Of a stretch of DNA of 64,000 nt, positions 34,986 through 46,448 are shown one piece after another; position 1 is the first letter of the stretch, and each line of letters starts with the position of its first letter. The notes under the pieces are model-generated. The model saw only the letters and a list, made by a program, of their open reading frames with translations. It made no database searches and was not told where the DNA came from. The position numbers and the translations under genes are program-made. The DNA comes from Crotalaria pallida (lineage: Eukaryota; Streptophyta; Magnoliopsida; Fabales; Fabaceae), in the NCBI GenBank assembly GCA_037953625.1, contig CM075651.1, forward strand, positions 65,830,501 through 65,894,500. Reading direction: 5' to 3'.

Positions 34986-36308
34986 AATAGCTTAGGTCAT
35001 GAGTTTGTAGTTTTCTCACTTATGCAGGTTCCAGTTCAATAATATAGCACATTTACAATTGTTTCTTCTTGTTGATTATCAGTCTTATCTATTGAAATGG
35101 TCCAATTAGAAACCTGAGGATAATTTTAGGAAAAGAAGTATGTTTGCTTTTCTCACTGATGTTTGTTTGCTTAGAGGATTCTCCTTAAAGCTAATTCCAC
35201 TATAGTTATAGTGAAAATAGGGAATTTTAGGATTTTATTATCTCTTGCCACCTTCCAAATTTTTCCAAAATTTAGTGATTTAATCACAAATTGCAGCAAG
35301 AATGAAAATACTGAATACTGATGTCTATTAGTTTTTGTGTTTTTTGCTCAGATGGTTCTAAAGCTCCCTTGCAATGTCCTAACCACAAAAGTTTTCAAGC
35401 ACAAACTTATTTTTCTAGTGTCTTCCTAGAAATTAAGACATGTTTGTTAATTTTTGTGTGTTCTCATATTTAGTCAATTAAGTTGATATTAATGAGGTTA
35501 AAAGTTTTATTTTGTGGCTGAACTAATATGGCTTAGAAGTAAAAATAAAAGGGGGTGTTACAAAGAAAACAGAGATGGGTAGAGATTGGAGGGTGTTACA
35601 AAGAAATATCCGGTTAGTAAGAGGTTCTCTATGATAATGATCAGTGGCTCATTTGGAGAGTCGCTCATAATGTGATGCTGAGAATTTAGCACTAGCAACT
35701 TATTTCCTGAGTTTAGTGTCACTTCTGGTATTTTCTTTGCTTCCATATTGTTTAGTTTGGTTTGGTTTGTGTTAAATGTGATTTCATTTATATGAAAGTA
35801 CTTTTTTTATATTCAATTATAGTTCTTCTTCCTTCATGTGCTCTTAGCTGGATAAAGATATTATGGTGGTGTTTTGTGTCTTATATTTCATCACTATCCA
35901 GTTTTTGTCATCATATAAGGCCAAAGTCACCGTCATAGTGCACTCGTTCTTTGACTTGGTTATAAACCCATTGGAGTGTATTATAGACTAGTATTGCTCT
36001 CTGCCTATTTTGGGACTGTTTGTTTAGCTTTCTGCATCTTTTAGCTCTCATTTATAGAGGAACTTTATCTGTTTCACTTTTTTTGGGGTGTATGCCTTAT
36101 ACTCCAATTAGCTATAATGCGCTTTTACGGGAAAAAAGGATTACATAAATTGTTGTTTCTGAATTATTGCAGGTTTCTTTCTAATTTTTTTTATCAGCCT
36201 TATCTGTACAGACTTGATTTATAAAGTTGCCTTGTTTCTTTTTTCCTTTTCTGTACAAACTTGATTTATAAACTTGTCTTCTTTCTTTTTTCCTTATACT
36301 TGTTTTTA

Positions 36309-36545
36309 TAAGGGGGGAAGTGTTATGCCAAAAGTCATCTTAACCACCCAATTTTTCTACTCTTATGCTGTGATATGAAATGGCTGTGATTTATTTTTGC
36401 ATTTAATTTTTCTCTTTTTTGGTTAATAATGAAATAGTATTTGATTTTTAATTTATCTACTCTATTCAAATCCTTAGGTTTCTGTTTGCTTATTGTTTCT
36501 TCATCATGTAGTTTTGCAGTCAACGGTTTAGGAATAGCTTAGTTG
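36309..36545. repeat. Internal segmental repeat, copy 2
   Basis: Diverged direct copy of 34752-34985, 1.56 kb downstream, inside the same CACTA element. Confidence 0.8.
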
Positions 36546-36659
36546 ATGAGTTTGTTGATTCTGAATTGTTTCTGATTTATTGTTGGTGTCGATTACACAA
36601 ATTGTTGTTTATCAATTATTTCAGGTTTCTTCTTGTTGATATCAAGAGACAATTCAGGT

Positions 36660-36886
36660 ATTATTCTCTTATGAAATTCATAAATATCCACTTTAGTAGA
36701 GTTTGCTGTCAGCTATTGACTGTGTTAGAGAGTTTGTTGCGGGTTTCCTGCCTAAATATGATTTACTAATAAATTATTCTCTTGTGAAGTTCATAAATAT
36801 CCACTTTAGTAAAGTTTGCTGTCAGCTATTGACTGTGTTAGAGATTGTTGCGGGTTTCCTGCCTAAATATGATTTACTAATAAGTC
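36660..36886. repeat. Tandem duplication of about 113 bp
   Basis: 'ttattctcttrtgaarttca' through 'cctaaatatgatttactaat' occurs twice in succession with few differences. Confidence 0.9.
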
Positions 36887-38260
36887 ATTGTGTGAGACTG
36901 GAATGTTTGTAACCAATATCCTTTTACCATATGTCATATTGCCCTTGGATATGCTTGTGTTTGATACATTTATATAGAAGTTTTATCTGTTTTAATATAA
37001 ATCATAGTTTAAACTGATTGGAATGATATTGGAATCATAGTTTAAACCAGTATCCTTATATATATATATATTGTAATGATGTTTAATTCTCTATTTTTAA
37101 CATGTATATTTTTTTTTTCATATTGCAGCAAAATTTGAATGTTGAGGAAGACCAAGCTAAAGATGAATTGGAATGATGTCATTGGCAAGCGTATATATAT
37201 TTATAGCTTTGAGTTATTTTCTTTTGAACTTTCAAAAAATTATGTTGTTAATTAGCAAGTATTTAATTTGGTCTTGTACACTTTGTATTATAGAATAATA
37301 TAATCTTATGTTATTTTGGTATGTATGGTGATCGATTATAATTTGATTTCATTGTATATATATACTACCGAATTTAATTTTATTAAAAGTGTTGCATATA
37401 GAGTGAAAGTAAAATAAGTGTTGCCTATGTGAAGTTGGAAATAGTTATATAGCTGTTGCTGAAACATAAGGCAACGGTTTCATCAGTGTTGCATATGCTA
37501 TAGATTAATAAAACTGTTGCTGTTTATGAGCGAAAGGGCAACGGTTTTTGCCTTTGTGAAGTTGGCAATAGTTATATATCTGTTTCTAAAACATAAGGCA
37601 ACGGTTTCAGCAGTGTTGCATATGAGATAGATTAATAAAATTGTTGTTGTTTATAAGCCAAAGGGCAACGATTTTCTTAATAAAACCGTTGCATATTATG
37701 AGAGATGAAACCGTTGCTGTTTATAAGTCAAAAGGCAACGGTTTTACAAAATTGTTGCCAAATGCAAAAAACCGTTGCCATTGACAATAGGCAACACTCA
37801 CCTAGAGAACAGTTGAAAAATCTTTGCCTAAACTTTCAGCAACGGTTTTTGTACTTTAAGCAACGGTTTTGTGCCGTTGCAGAAAGTTAAAAATGTTGTA
37901 GTGGTAGGAGTTAGGAATCATTGGGTACGTTGCTAAGATTTTGAAAGGAACGAACTAATATTCTACAATAAGATAATTCACCTTCAAAATAAATCTAATT
38001 TGATAAGAGATATATCTATTGGATTGTCAATGTGGGTATGTGGTGAAACTAATCCTTAGAAGATTCAATTTAAATCTTATTTCAAATCCTTAGATTTATT
38101 TTTTTTCTCAGATTCAATCTTTTATTTTATTTTTCATATCTCTAATATATTGGTTTAGATAATTTATACTTATAATTTGTCGGTACTTAACAACAAAATC
38201 CCTATGGAGACGATATCTTTTTACTACTTGACATAACCCGTGCGCTGCGGGGCTATCAAG

Positions 38261-38282
38261 TTTTTGGCGCCATTGTCAGGGA
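38261..38282 (+). other. Primer-binding site after the Athila/Tat-type LTR
   Basis: TTTTTGGCGCCATTGTCAGG resembles the TTTTGGCGCCGTTGCCGGGG sites of plant Athila/Tat/Ogre elements, supporting plus orientation of the LTR ending at 38258. The interior of the element is gone directly after it. Confidence 0.65.
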
Positions 38283-38283
38283 G

Positions 38284-38655
38284 TATAAAAACTTGATAAC
38301 TCGTAAGCGCACGAGTTATATCAAGTAGTATTAAAAAAAGATATCGTCTCCACAAAGATTTTGTTTTTGAAGTACTGACAAATTATAAGTGTAGATTATC
38401 TAAGCCAATATATTACCAATATATTAGTGATTGGAAAATAAAATAAAAGATTGATTTAAGAAAAGTAAAATAAAATATACCTAAAGATATGAAATAAGAT
38501 TTGAATTGAATCTTCCAAGGATAAGTTTCACCACATATCAAGATATCTCTCTTATCAAATTAGATTTATGTTGAAGATGAATTGTCCTATTGTAGAATAG
38601 CACCATACACAATGATTCCTAACTCCTACTTTCGTGGTAATTAGGGCACATCAAA
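38284..38655 (-). repeat. Inverted partial copy of the Athila/Tat-type LTR
   Basis: Its reverse complement matches 33790-33836 joined to 37904-38266, that is, the left LTR without the CACTA element. The two copies meet head-to-head a few bases after the primer-binding site, giving a palindrome with arms of about 370 bp. Probably formed by rearrangement of an older element. Confidence 0.85.
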
Positions 38656-38657
38656 TC

Positions 38658-39389
38658 TGTAGTGGATCGAAAAATAGGGAATGTCCCTGACCTAGGGGAC
38701 CTCAAGACCAATGACTAGTGGTCCTTAAATCTGAGTGAGATCAGGGGTTTATGTGTGACTGTAGTGGAATGTTTTTGAATATCCAATTGGGACACCCAAG
38801 TTCTCCCTCTGTCAACTAAAAGTGTGTGCAGAGTGTCAACATAGGGATGAGAAAACCTTACCTGACCCTAAGGTATGAGAATGCCTTTTATATGGTGAAC
38901 GGGTATGGGCCTGTATTAAGGTCTGTTAGGGTTACCATGCTGACGTCAGGCTATGTAAAATATCTGTGGTTGTCTAGGGGATAGACTGCGCAGTATTGTG
39001 TACCAGAGAGCCTGGACGGTTCAGTTGGTCTCATGTCTAGCCCGTATTAAGGATGTAGGGTGTACGGCACACGACCTGTACGGCGTCCCGAGGTCGGATG
39101 AGTGCCTACCCATCCCTAGTTGGGCCACTCGATGAGCTCCTAATGGAGGCTGAGTGTATGATCAGTTAACTGACAGAGTTCCGACATGTGCGGAGGCCAG
39201 GCGAGCTTTGATGATGTGCCGATCTTATGTCCGGTCTTGGTTCGTCCAGTTGGGACTGCTGGTAATGTTGGTTAAACTTTGTAGTTAGTCCGAGTAATGG
39301 GAGATAAGCCTTCGAACTATTGAGACGTTGAGGCTTAAGTGAATGGACCTAGGTCGGTCAAGGAAGGTCTCAGTTCGGTTAACCCTACA
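38658..39389 (-). repeat. LTR (732 bp, minus) with TRIM-like termini
   Basis: In sense orientation it starts TGTAGGGTTAACC at 39389 and ends CCACTACA at 38658, both like the TRIM LTR. The sequence just beyond 39389 also mirrors the TRIM polypurine context and the 'gcacaggcttcttcaagcc' phrase upstream of it. So this is the 3' LTR of a larger relative of the TRIM. Its body differs from the TRIM LTR. Confidence 0.7.
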
Positions 39390-40115
39390 AGCCGCCCAAG
39401 CTGGTGTAGGCTTGAAGAAGCCTGTGCCGAGCTTGAGTTGACAAGGATTCAATCTGGTGCCCTGGTCTTGTCTCCTGTCTTTTCAGTTGCCTGTGGTAAC
39501 GCTAGGGTTTCCCCAAGTTGACACGCGTCAAGGCTACGTTTTGAAAAGAGGGAAAGTAGTAATGAGCGCCTTGGGAAAACGAAAAGTAATAATGAGTGCC
39601 TCTTCGATTCTCGATGCTCTTTCTGTAACCTCCCCACGCCTGTGCCACGTGGCTTTCATGAGTGGTGGGATGTCCAGGGTTGGAGTCTATCAATTTGCTC
39701 ACTTTGATGCATCCCTTCGTACCAATAACCTCTTTGTAACATTTTCCTCCTGCACCTTCTTCTTGAGACGTTGCTGTTACTGTCATTGAATTCTTCCCAT
39801 ATTCTTTCTCTTCCTGCTTTCTGGGGTGGGTATTGTTTATTGAATTTAAGAAATGTTCTTGCCCTTTTCCACCAGGAAATATCTTTGGGGGAGTCACTTT
39901 TTCACATATTCTTTGTTCTTTCTTTCTTTTTTCATTCTTTCTTTTTTCTGGACTTCCCATGTTTCCTGGCGTTCCTTCGGAAGTGTCGCTTTGACATGGC
40001 CCTTAGGGGGATCGCCCCAGGGTGGCCGGATGAAGAGGATGCAATCTTGAGGTCTGAGTGGTTGGTATAGAAGAATCTGGTTGATGCCCAACAAGCTTTG
40101 GTTGATGTTCAAAAG
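39390..40115 (-). other. Internal (3') region of the TRIM-related element
   Basis: Lies upstream of the minus-strand LTR and is cut at 40115 by the copia LTR. Frames on both strands are open for 100-150 codons in places, but none resembles a known retroelement protein and the composition (poly-Lys/Glu or Phe/Ser) suggests pyrimidine-rich non-coding DNA. No gene called. Confidence 0.45.
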
Positions 40116-42055
40116 TGTTGGAAACCCAGCAAGCAGCCTAACAATCTACTAGAGGGGGGGGGGGGGGTGAATAGTAGTTGGAAGCAATAATACCAATTTT
40201 TCGTGATGTGTTGAAATCGGTCGAATAATGCTAGTAGTTTTAAAATGAAAGACTGACTTTGGGCCGAGCAGTATCTGATAATCGGTTATCTAGACCGACC
40301 ACCGATTATCCGAGCTGCGCCACTCAAAGATCAGGTTTGCAGCGGAAATTTGCTAGCACTATCTGAGCTTAAAATACGAGTTAAACAAAGCCGATTAAGA
40401 GCTCGGAATAAAAACTGAAAGTAGTAAAGAGAAAATGAGACACCGAGATTTTTATACTGGTTCACTCACAACCACGGTGAGCTACGTCCAGTACCCCTTA
40501 AAACCTTTAAGGAGCTTTTAATAAAATCAAATAGATAGAGATTTCACGAGATGAACTAACCCACCAAGAGAGTACCAAACTCTTGGCTTCTACCTATATT
40601 GATACAACTGCCGAAGAACCTCTTAGACGAGCTTGGAAACCTTCCAAGACTTTCACTTGCTTGGGAACACCTCTAGACTTGAAGAACAACTTGAATGAAT
40701 GAGATGGCTCCAACCCGAAACTCAAGTGTGTTTGATTCTAAAAGTTTGATGAACAAAAGAGTTTTCGGTTAAGTATTTGAGAAAGGATTTTATGCAAAGA
40801 ACGATTTGAGAGTTGGATGCAAAATATGACAGTTTCTCTTTTGCTCTATCGTTCTCTTTGCTGCGTTTTTCTTCTTATGTTTATCAGAGAATGATTTGAA
40901 ATTTTGCTCTGATGTTCTTTCTCTTGTTGTCACTTGTTGTTCTCTGAAGAAGAAAACCCATGTCTTTTATAGTGATTCCAGCATGCACGAGGTAGGAGAG
41001 AGAGTGGAAAATACGTATGTCCTTTGCAACGGATATACTAGACAATTTCTGCACTGTACAGAGATACGTTTGTCCTTTGTCCAGCAGTTTCCACTTCTTT
41101 GTAACGTTCTGAATTTGTCTCTCTTGCATTGCTGATATGAATTCTCAATTTTGAGATATTAAGGATGGTGACAGATGGGTGCTGTTGAGATAAGGACAAA
41201 ATTGCCAGCCATGCACAGTACTATAATGTCAGAGACGAAGTGGTGCATGCGGCGTTGTACTGCTGAAGGTTGAAGAAGATGAATAGCGTTGCCGAGCTTG
41301 ACAACTAGTTCGAGCTTGACCTCTTCAATCTTGGGGACTTGAGTGATATATCTGTTCTGAGCTGACCGAGCTAATCTTTTGACCGACTTCCTTAAGCCGA
41401 GCTTGGGGACTTGAGTGATGGATCTGATCTGAGCTGAGCTGATCTAATGTGATGCCGAGCTTGACAACTGGTTCGAGCTTGACATCTCTTCGAACACGCC
41501 TGAGAAGCTGAGGTGCTTTAAGGTGAACAGTGTTGCCGAGCTTGACAACTTTATCCAGCTTGGGGTCTTGAGTGATTAATCTTCTTGATGAACAGTGTTG
41601 CCGATCTTGACGAAAGTTCGAGCTTGACAACTTTACCGAGCTTGGAAACTTGAGTGATTTATCTTCTGATCTGAGCTGAGCTGACCGATCTTGACAAATG
41701 TTCGAGATTCTTCTCGGGTGACTGAGACTGCTTTGAACAATAGTATTGCCGAGCTTGACGTCGACTGACTGAGTCTGCTTTGAGCAATAGTGTTGCCGAG
41801 CTTGACGTCGGCTGACTGAGTCTGTTTTGAGCGATAGCTCGGATTGATCACTTCCGAGTACGCATGAGCCGACTTCATACAGAGCTGATTCATACCAAGC
41901 TGATCAACATACCGAGATTGATTTGATTTCCAGGATACTTCATAGCTGATTCATTTGGCTTCAGTAAACCTTGGCCGAGAACCGAGCACATGACATATTT
42001 GTCGTCATCAAACCGAGCTTGTTCATTTGTCTTCATCAAAACCTTTGATTCAACA
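40116..42055 (-). repeat. Ty1/copia (SIRE/Maximus-like) 3' LTR, minus strand
   Basis: In sense orientation starts TGTTGAATC at 42055 and ends GTTTCCAACA at 40116; 1940 bp. It is directly preceded (on the sense strand) by a polypurine tract, and upstream of that by a copia RNase H tail, so it is the 3' LTR of a minus-strand element. A C/G homopolymer of about 14 sits at 40155. The sense-U3 part (41285-41870) repeats CGAGCTTGAC many times, in places as pairs 18 bp apart. Confidence 0.8.
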
Positions 42056-42069
42056 ATCTCCCCCTTTTT
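42056..42069 (-). other. Copia polypurine tract
   Basis: AAAAAGGGGGAGAT on the sense strand, immediately before the LTR start TGTTGAATC. Primes plus-strand synthesis in LTR retrotransposons. Confidence 0.75.
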
Positions 42070-42732
42070 GATGATGACAAATTCTTGATGATTTTGTGAT
42101 GATCTTGATCGGTTCTTCTGAATGTATGCTTGAAGATCACTCCCCCTGAACATCAGCTTTCTCCTTAACTGTGGCTTTCTCTTTTCTCCCCCTTGATATA
42201 TGGTCGAAAAACTAAAGCACTGATCTTCAGTCAACTACCTTTCTCCCCATCAAACAACATCGTTCCTTTCTCCCCATAAATTCGTATATCTGAAACATCA
42301 AAAGCAACAACTACCTTTCTCCCCCTTTTGGCATGATCAAAAATGAGCCGAAGAATTAAGCACATAGCCAAAAGAGTATAAAACAGAGAGCAGGCAAGAT
42401 AGATACTACTTGTTGAAAACATTATCAAATAGATACCAATTTGTTGAAAAACTTTTAGGAGTATACCAATTTTAGAAAAGGCATACACTTGTTGAAAATG
42501 AATTATTTTGGTACCACTTGTTGAAAAGAAATTTTGACCTTACTCCCCCTAAAGATAATATGCATTGAAAATACAACCTTTCTCCCCTAGAAAATGTTAT
42601 GAAAGAGTAACGAGGAGAAATGACAAGCTTTTGAAAGTTGTAAGCAAATATTTGAATGAATAAAAGAAATCCGAGCAGTTATACATTGACATAGGACGTT
42701 GGATTTGGGTGATTTAAGACATTGACCGACCA
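42070..42732 (-). other. Copia 3' internal non-coding region
   Basis: Between RNase H and the polypurine tract. Contains a second purine block AAAAGGGGGAGAAAGG near 42318 within a 'gatcatgccaaaaggggg' context, repeated 'gggagaaa' blocks, and 'ataccaat' motifs (42432, 42461). I see no reliable envelope-like frame. Confidence 0.55.
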
Positions 42733-42930
42733 TTAGCTTATACTAGATTCATCTAGTATGTCGAGTTCCCTTCTGATATGAAAATGAGTGTCTCTCGGCA
42801 GGGGTTTTGTAAAAATGTCAGCTAATTGGTTCTCAGTGTTAACAAATTCGATAACACAATCACCTTTTTGAACGTGATCTCGCAAAAGCTCATAATGAAT
42901 AAAAGAAATCCGACCAGTTATACATTTGAG
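42733..42930 (-). pseudogene. C-terminus of copia reverse transcriptase/RNase H
   Basis: Minus strand reads HYELLRDHVQKGDCVIEFVN, then TENQLADIFTKPLPRDTHFH and IRRELDILD to a TAA at 42735-42733. The block RDHVQKG, ENQLADIFTKPL and RRELxxL is the invariant end of Ty1/copia RNase H. Upstream of about 42930 the frame is lost at the junction with the plus-strand copia remnant. A 35-bp direct repeat (aaaagaaatccgasc) at 42663 and 42901 marks rearrangement here. Confidence 0.85.
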
Positions 42931-42954
42931 TATTTACAATTGGTATAATTGTTA

Positions 42955-43330
42955 TTATTTCTACAAAGCTCACATTTGGTATCAAGTGGATTTCCACAAG
43001 AGACAACAAGGACTTACAATTGGTATTGATTTACATTTGGTATCTTCTAATCTTACTATTAGTCTCTTATAATTGGTATTTACAATTTATGTTGAAAAAT
43101 TCACAAGTATTGTCATGATATATTGTTTTACAATTGGTATCATTGTGTATGCATTATGTGATTATCATGCTATTGTTGTTATTGTGTAATTTCTTTACAA
43201 TTGATATCTTACCTTGTCAAGTGATATTATGACTTTTTTAGTTCCAATTGGTATCATATTTCATTGTTATATTTCTTTCCAATTGGTATCACATTTCAAA
43301 GTGTATTTCATTGATTAATTGGTATCAATG
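42955..43330 (+). repeat. CAATTGGTATC-motif array
   Basis: About ten copies of (A/C)AATTGGTAT(C) or variants in 375 bp, irregularly spaced (about 20-60 bp). The inverse motif appears twice in the minus-strand copia internal region (42432, 42461), so both copia elements carry it in their 3' internal part. Confidence 0.75.
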
Positions 43331-43623
43331 TTTGTAAAGAAAGGATTAGTAACTTCTCATATTTTGGCTTATGATTTCATTGTTATATTACTTTTTGATA
43401 ATGCCAAAAGGGGGAGAAAAGGTTGTTTTGTTGTTTTTATATAGGTGGAGCAAATTTGTTGAAGATAGGGGGAGAATCAAGCTTAACTCAATTGGATTTC
43501 AAATGTTAAAAGCATTTATTGAGGGGGATCAAGAGTCTCACCACGTGATCAAATGGTTCAAGCATCAACAACTTCATACAACTTCAAAACATGTTTGTCA
43601 TAATCAAAAAATGAGATGCAGTT
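43331..43623 (+). other. 3' internal region of a plus-strand copia-like element
   Basis: Contains CCAAAAGGGGGAGAAAAGG (43403-43421) and ATAGGGGGAGAATC, the plus-strand counterparts of the purine blocks near 42318. An 89-codon frame here is not similar to anything I know. Confidence 0.5.
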
Positions 43624-43939
43624 TGTTAGATCCAGTGTGATGGTTTTGATAAAGCTCAAGTCATGGAGAACCTCAACAAACAAACAACAATCAACAATGA
43701 TGAAGAGAGAGCAAGCTCATTAAGATTCATTATGTATAATGTTTGTAATATCTTTATTTTGAGTCTCAGAGTTTGTGAGTTTGGGTAGAGTTTATTAGAG
43801 GGTAGTGAATCTCTATCAAGTGCATGATCATATTATATTTTGAGTATTCACTTAACCTAAATCAATAGGTGGCTTAGAGTTTTGAAAGAAAAGGTTTAGA
43901 TTTGAGAAAACAAGTTTTTAGAAGTGTTTTTACAGTGCT

Positions 43940-44071
43940 TAATCGATTAACAGAGTTAGCTAATCGATTAACAACTTTTGAATCAGGTCTTAATCGATTA
44001 ATCTGATGGCTTAATCGATTAACATGATTTTAACAAGGGTTAATCGATTAACCTGTGATGCTAATCGATTA
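43940..44071 (+). repeat. Three pairs of TAATCGATTA palindromes
   Basis: Starts at 43940 and 43961, 43991 and 44012, 44041 and 44062: each pair spaced 21 bp. Most copies extend to TTAATCGATTAA. Confidence 0.95.
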
Positions 44072-44150
44072 ACACCTGTTGTACTGGTTTTTAAAATACG
44101 TTTTTCACTTCTCAAAATCAGTTTTTAAGTTTCCTAACTTTTGGGTATTC

Positions 44151-44158
44151 TATATAAA
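44151..44158 (+). promoter_or_regulatory. Putative TATA box of the copia-like LTR
   Basis: TATATAAA in TTCTATATAAACC, 80 bp after the last palindrome and before a CTCTCTCTCACT leader. Confidence 0.65.
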
Positions 44159-44810
44159 CCTTTTCCTAACCTTTGTGAATTATTAGAACAAATCAAATTC
44201 ATTCTTCATATCATTCTAGAAAGATCAAAGCCACACTACTCTCTCTCACTTTCTAAAGATCAAAGTTCTTAATTTTCATATTCTTTGATCAGGAAACCTT
44301 TGAATCTCAAAGTCTAATTGTTCATAGTTCTTGAGTGAGATTCATTAGGATATTGTGTTTTCTATTGTGTTTTAATCATTGCAAGAAGGCAAACATTCTA
44401 CAACAAAGGAAAAGTCTTGGTGCGTTGTTCATCAAGCAAATTGAAGAAGAAGAAGAAGTCTTGGTGTGTCATCAAGCAAATTGGAAGTCTTGTTGTGAGG
44501 AATCAACAAGCAATTGTGTAACACCCCAAATTTTCATTTCTTGATGTAATGGAATTATAATTATAAAAGTTATTGGAAATTATTTCCTTAAATCATAAAA
44601 TTATTTTTTTTATAATTAATTTAGATTAATTATGTGATTATGTGTGTGTTTGTGATAAGTGAAAAGGCACGGGAAATATATTAATGATTAATAATATGCA
44701 AAAGTAGGATTTTTGCATATTAGTCCCAGGTTTAGGACCAAGAAGTAATATTAGAAAGGTTTTGGAGGGAAGGGAATTAAAATGATTATTTTTCAAATTT
44801 TGACCTAAAG

Positions 44811-44838
44811 ACTCGAGTCTTTCAGGAAAGACTCGAGT
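44811..44838 (+). repeat. ACTCGAGT pair in U3 of element 1
   Basis: Starts 44811 and 44831, 20 bp apart; the second ends 132 bp before the TATA-like box. Confidence 0.9.
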
Positions 44839-44969
44839 ATTCTGGTCAGTGTTGAACTCGTTAGTGCGTTTGATGAGTCAGGACTCAACGATTTTAATCG
44901 TTGACATGAAATCAACCTCTGGTCTTGATAGTGGGCTTCGTGTCGACATGAATGGGCAATGGAAGTGAG

Positions 44970-44977
44970 TATTTAAG
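44970..44977 (+). promoter_or_regulatory. Putative TATA box of element 1
   Basis: TATTTAAG in GAGTATTTAAGC; a weaker match than in the sister LTRs, but at the same distance from the palindrome pair. Confidence 0.5.
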
Positions 44978-45885
44978 CATAGTTATTTATGAAAATCAAC
45001 CATTTATGTCGAATTGCTCCAAAATTCAGAGGTTAGGGTTCTCAATTTCGTCCTCAACGTCCTCCTTCGTTTCTGAGAGTTGAGTTGAGTGATATACACC
45101 ATTGTGAAGCTCACGTCTTGAGCTTTACAAAGACACATAGATTGTGAGTTGAGGCTTTGTATAGAGGAAGAATTGGAGCTCGAAAAATTGGTGTTGTTGC
45201 TGTCAAGTTCAGAAAACTGAGGTCTGGAGCTTACTTTGAGATCGGATTTTGGTAAGTATATGAGTCCTCCAATCCTCAAATTCCTTTCTACCTCTAGTCC
45301 TTGTTGCAAAGAATCGTTCCTAATCATTTTCCCCAATTTCTAAACTGTTTTTGCATGTCAAAATCTTTGGTTTTTGGACTTTGTACGAATGTGGCTGCAT
45401 GCAAAGGGTTTTGTGGGTTAGAGTGCTCCAGTCAATTTCTCTGCAATCTCTTTGTTGATTCACGGCCTAGAGGTAAGGGTGAAGCTAATTATTCACTAAA
45501 ATAAGTTTAATTGGTAGGATTTTATGTGTGGAGTCACCATGAGACTCTTTGGGCATAGTTTGAAATAGGTTTAAGGCTTGGAGGCCTTTCTGAGCATTAA
45601 GTTTGATTTAAGCAAGTTTGTTATGTTGCATGTGTACTGTATGCAAGTTATTTTCTTGCCAAAAATGATTAGAATGGAATTTGGTATGTTAAGTTGCTCA
45701 AAATGTGGTTTTTTATGCATAATTGATGCTCAGTTATGATTCACTGTAATACATGTAATTCTTGTGTTGGAACATGTTTAACTTACATAATGTTAGCTCT
45801 GTTGAGCATTGGTTTGGTTAGAATTTGATTAGAATTAAAAATGGTATATTAAAACTCAAGTTTTTAGTGTTATTTGACTGTCAAT

Positions 45886-46212
45886 ACTCGAGTCTTTGAC
45901 TCGAGACTCAAGTCCTTTGGACGCACCAGTTCGTCTGGTGTCACCAACACTCGAGTCTCTGACTCAGGACTCAAGTACTGACTGATGCTAAGGGTAAACT
46001 TTTCTGATGAACCACTCGAGTCTTGCAAGGTCCACTCGAGTCTTCTGGGTTGAAGAAGACTCGAGTATTTCATGAACGACTCGTGTACTTTACAAAAACC
46101 CGAGACTTGAACTTTTCAGAAAATCAAGATCCACTCGAGTCTTACTAAGAACCACTCGATTATTTTTGTACAGAGTTAAATTCTACTTGAGTCTTTTAAA
46201 TTCTACTCGAGT
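45886..46212 (+). repeat. Six ACTCGAGT pairs downstream of the leader
   Basis: Pairs start at 45886/45906, 45949/45969, 46014/46034, 46059/46079, 46133/46154 and 46185/46205: all 20-21 bp apart. Some second members have one or two changes (actcaagt, acttgagt, actcgtgt, actcgatt). Confidence 0.9.
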
Positions 46213-46448
46213 CTTGTTAACCAGAATGCTAATACAATACCATTTTCAACTAAGTCAAATCTTAATTAAGTTAAGGATAAATTCTAAAGGGTGGGTCATG
46301 TTCCAAAGAAGATACGATGTGTTAAATTACATTGATATTACATTGGTGAATGTATTGCATGTTGCACATAACAAGATTAAAGGATAATCTTAAATGGAAC
46401 GTATATGTGCATTCATACATGGTGTGATGGCGATAGGATATCGTTTTT

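Larger units (their letters stand above)
33837..37903 (+). mobile_element. CACTA-type element (4.07 kb), TSD gta
   Basis: Termini CACTACAACATTTTT (33837) and the inverse AAAAATGTTGTAGTG (ends 37903), with gta on both sides (33834-33836, 37904-37906). Subterminal regions are full of CAACGGTT / AACCGTTGC repeats (33870-34050, 37380-37890). The inverted LTR copy at 38284-38655 has the empty site with a single gta. The interior is AT-rich apart from an exon-like, GC-rich stretch (34140-34620) and a last-exon-like frame at 37130-37178 (QNLNVEEDQAKDELE-stop after TTGCAG). No transposase was found, so it is non-autonomous. Confidence 0.9.
31701..38258 (+). mobile_element. Old Athila/Tat-type LTR interrupted by a TRIM and a CACTA element
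   Basis: Probably starts TGTAGCCCC at 31701 and ends GGCTATCA at 38258, directly before a primer-binding site. Without the TRIM (plus 5 bp) and the CACTA element (plus 3 bp) it is about 1.2 kb. It is AT-rich and non-coding. An inverted, partial copy follows at 38284-38655 and lacks the CACTA insertion. The start is less certain than the end. Confidence 0.6.
43624..44516 (+). repeat. Copia-like LTR, plus strand, truncated by gypsy element 1
   Basis: Starts TGTTAGATCC, carries three TAATCGATTA pairs, a TATA box at 44151 and a pyrimidine-rich leader, and is cut at 44516 where TGTAACACCCC of gypsy element 1 begins. The start is inferred by analogy with the other copia LTR starts; a textbook polypurine tract is not directly adjacent. 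Confidence 0.65.

Noticed and set aside
39502..39960. 152-codon minus-strand frame in the TRIM-related element
   Set aside because: Lys/Glu/Arg-rich at one end because of a pyrimidine tract; overlapping plus-strand frames are equally open; no retroelement motif.
41325..42234. Consecutive minus-strand frames in and beside the copia LTR
   Set aside because: They follow the repeated CGAGCTTGAC units of the LTR and cross the LTR-polypurine boundary, so they are not a protein gene.
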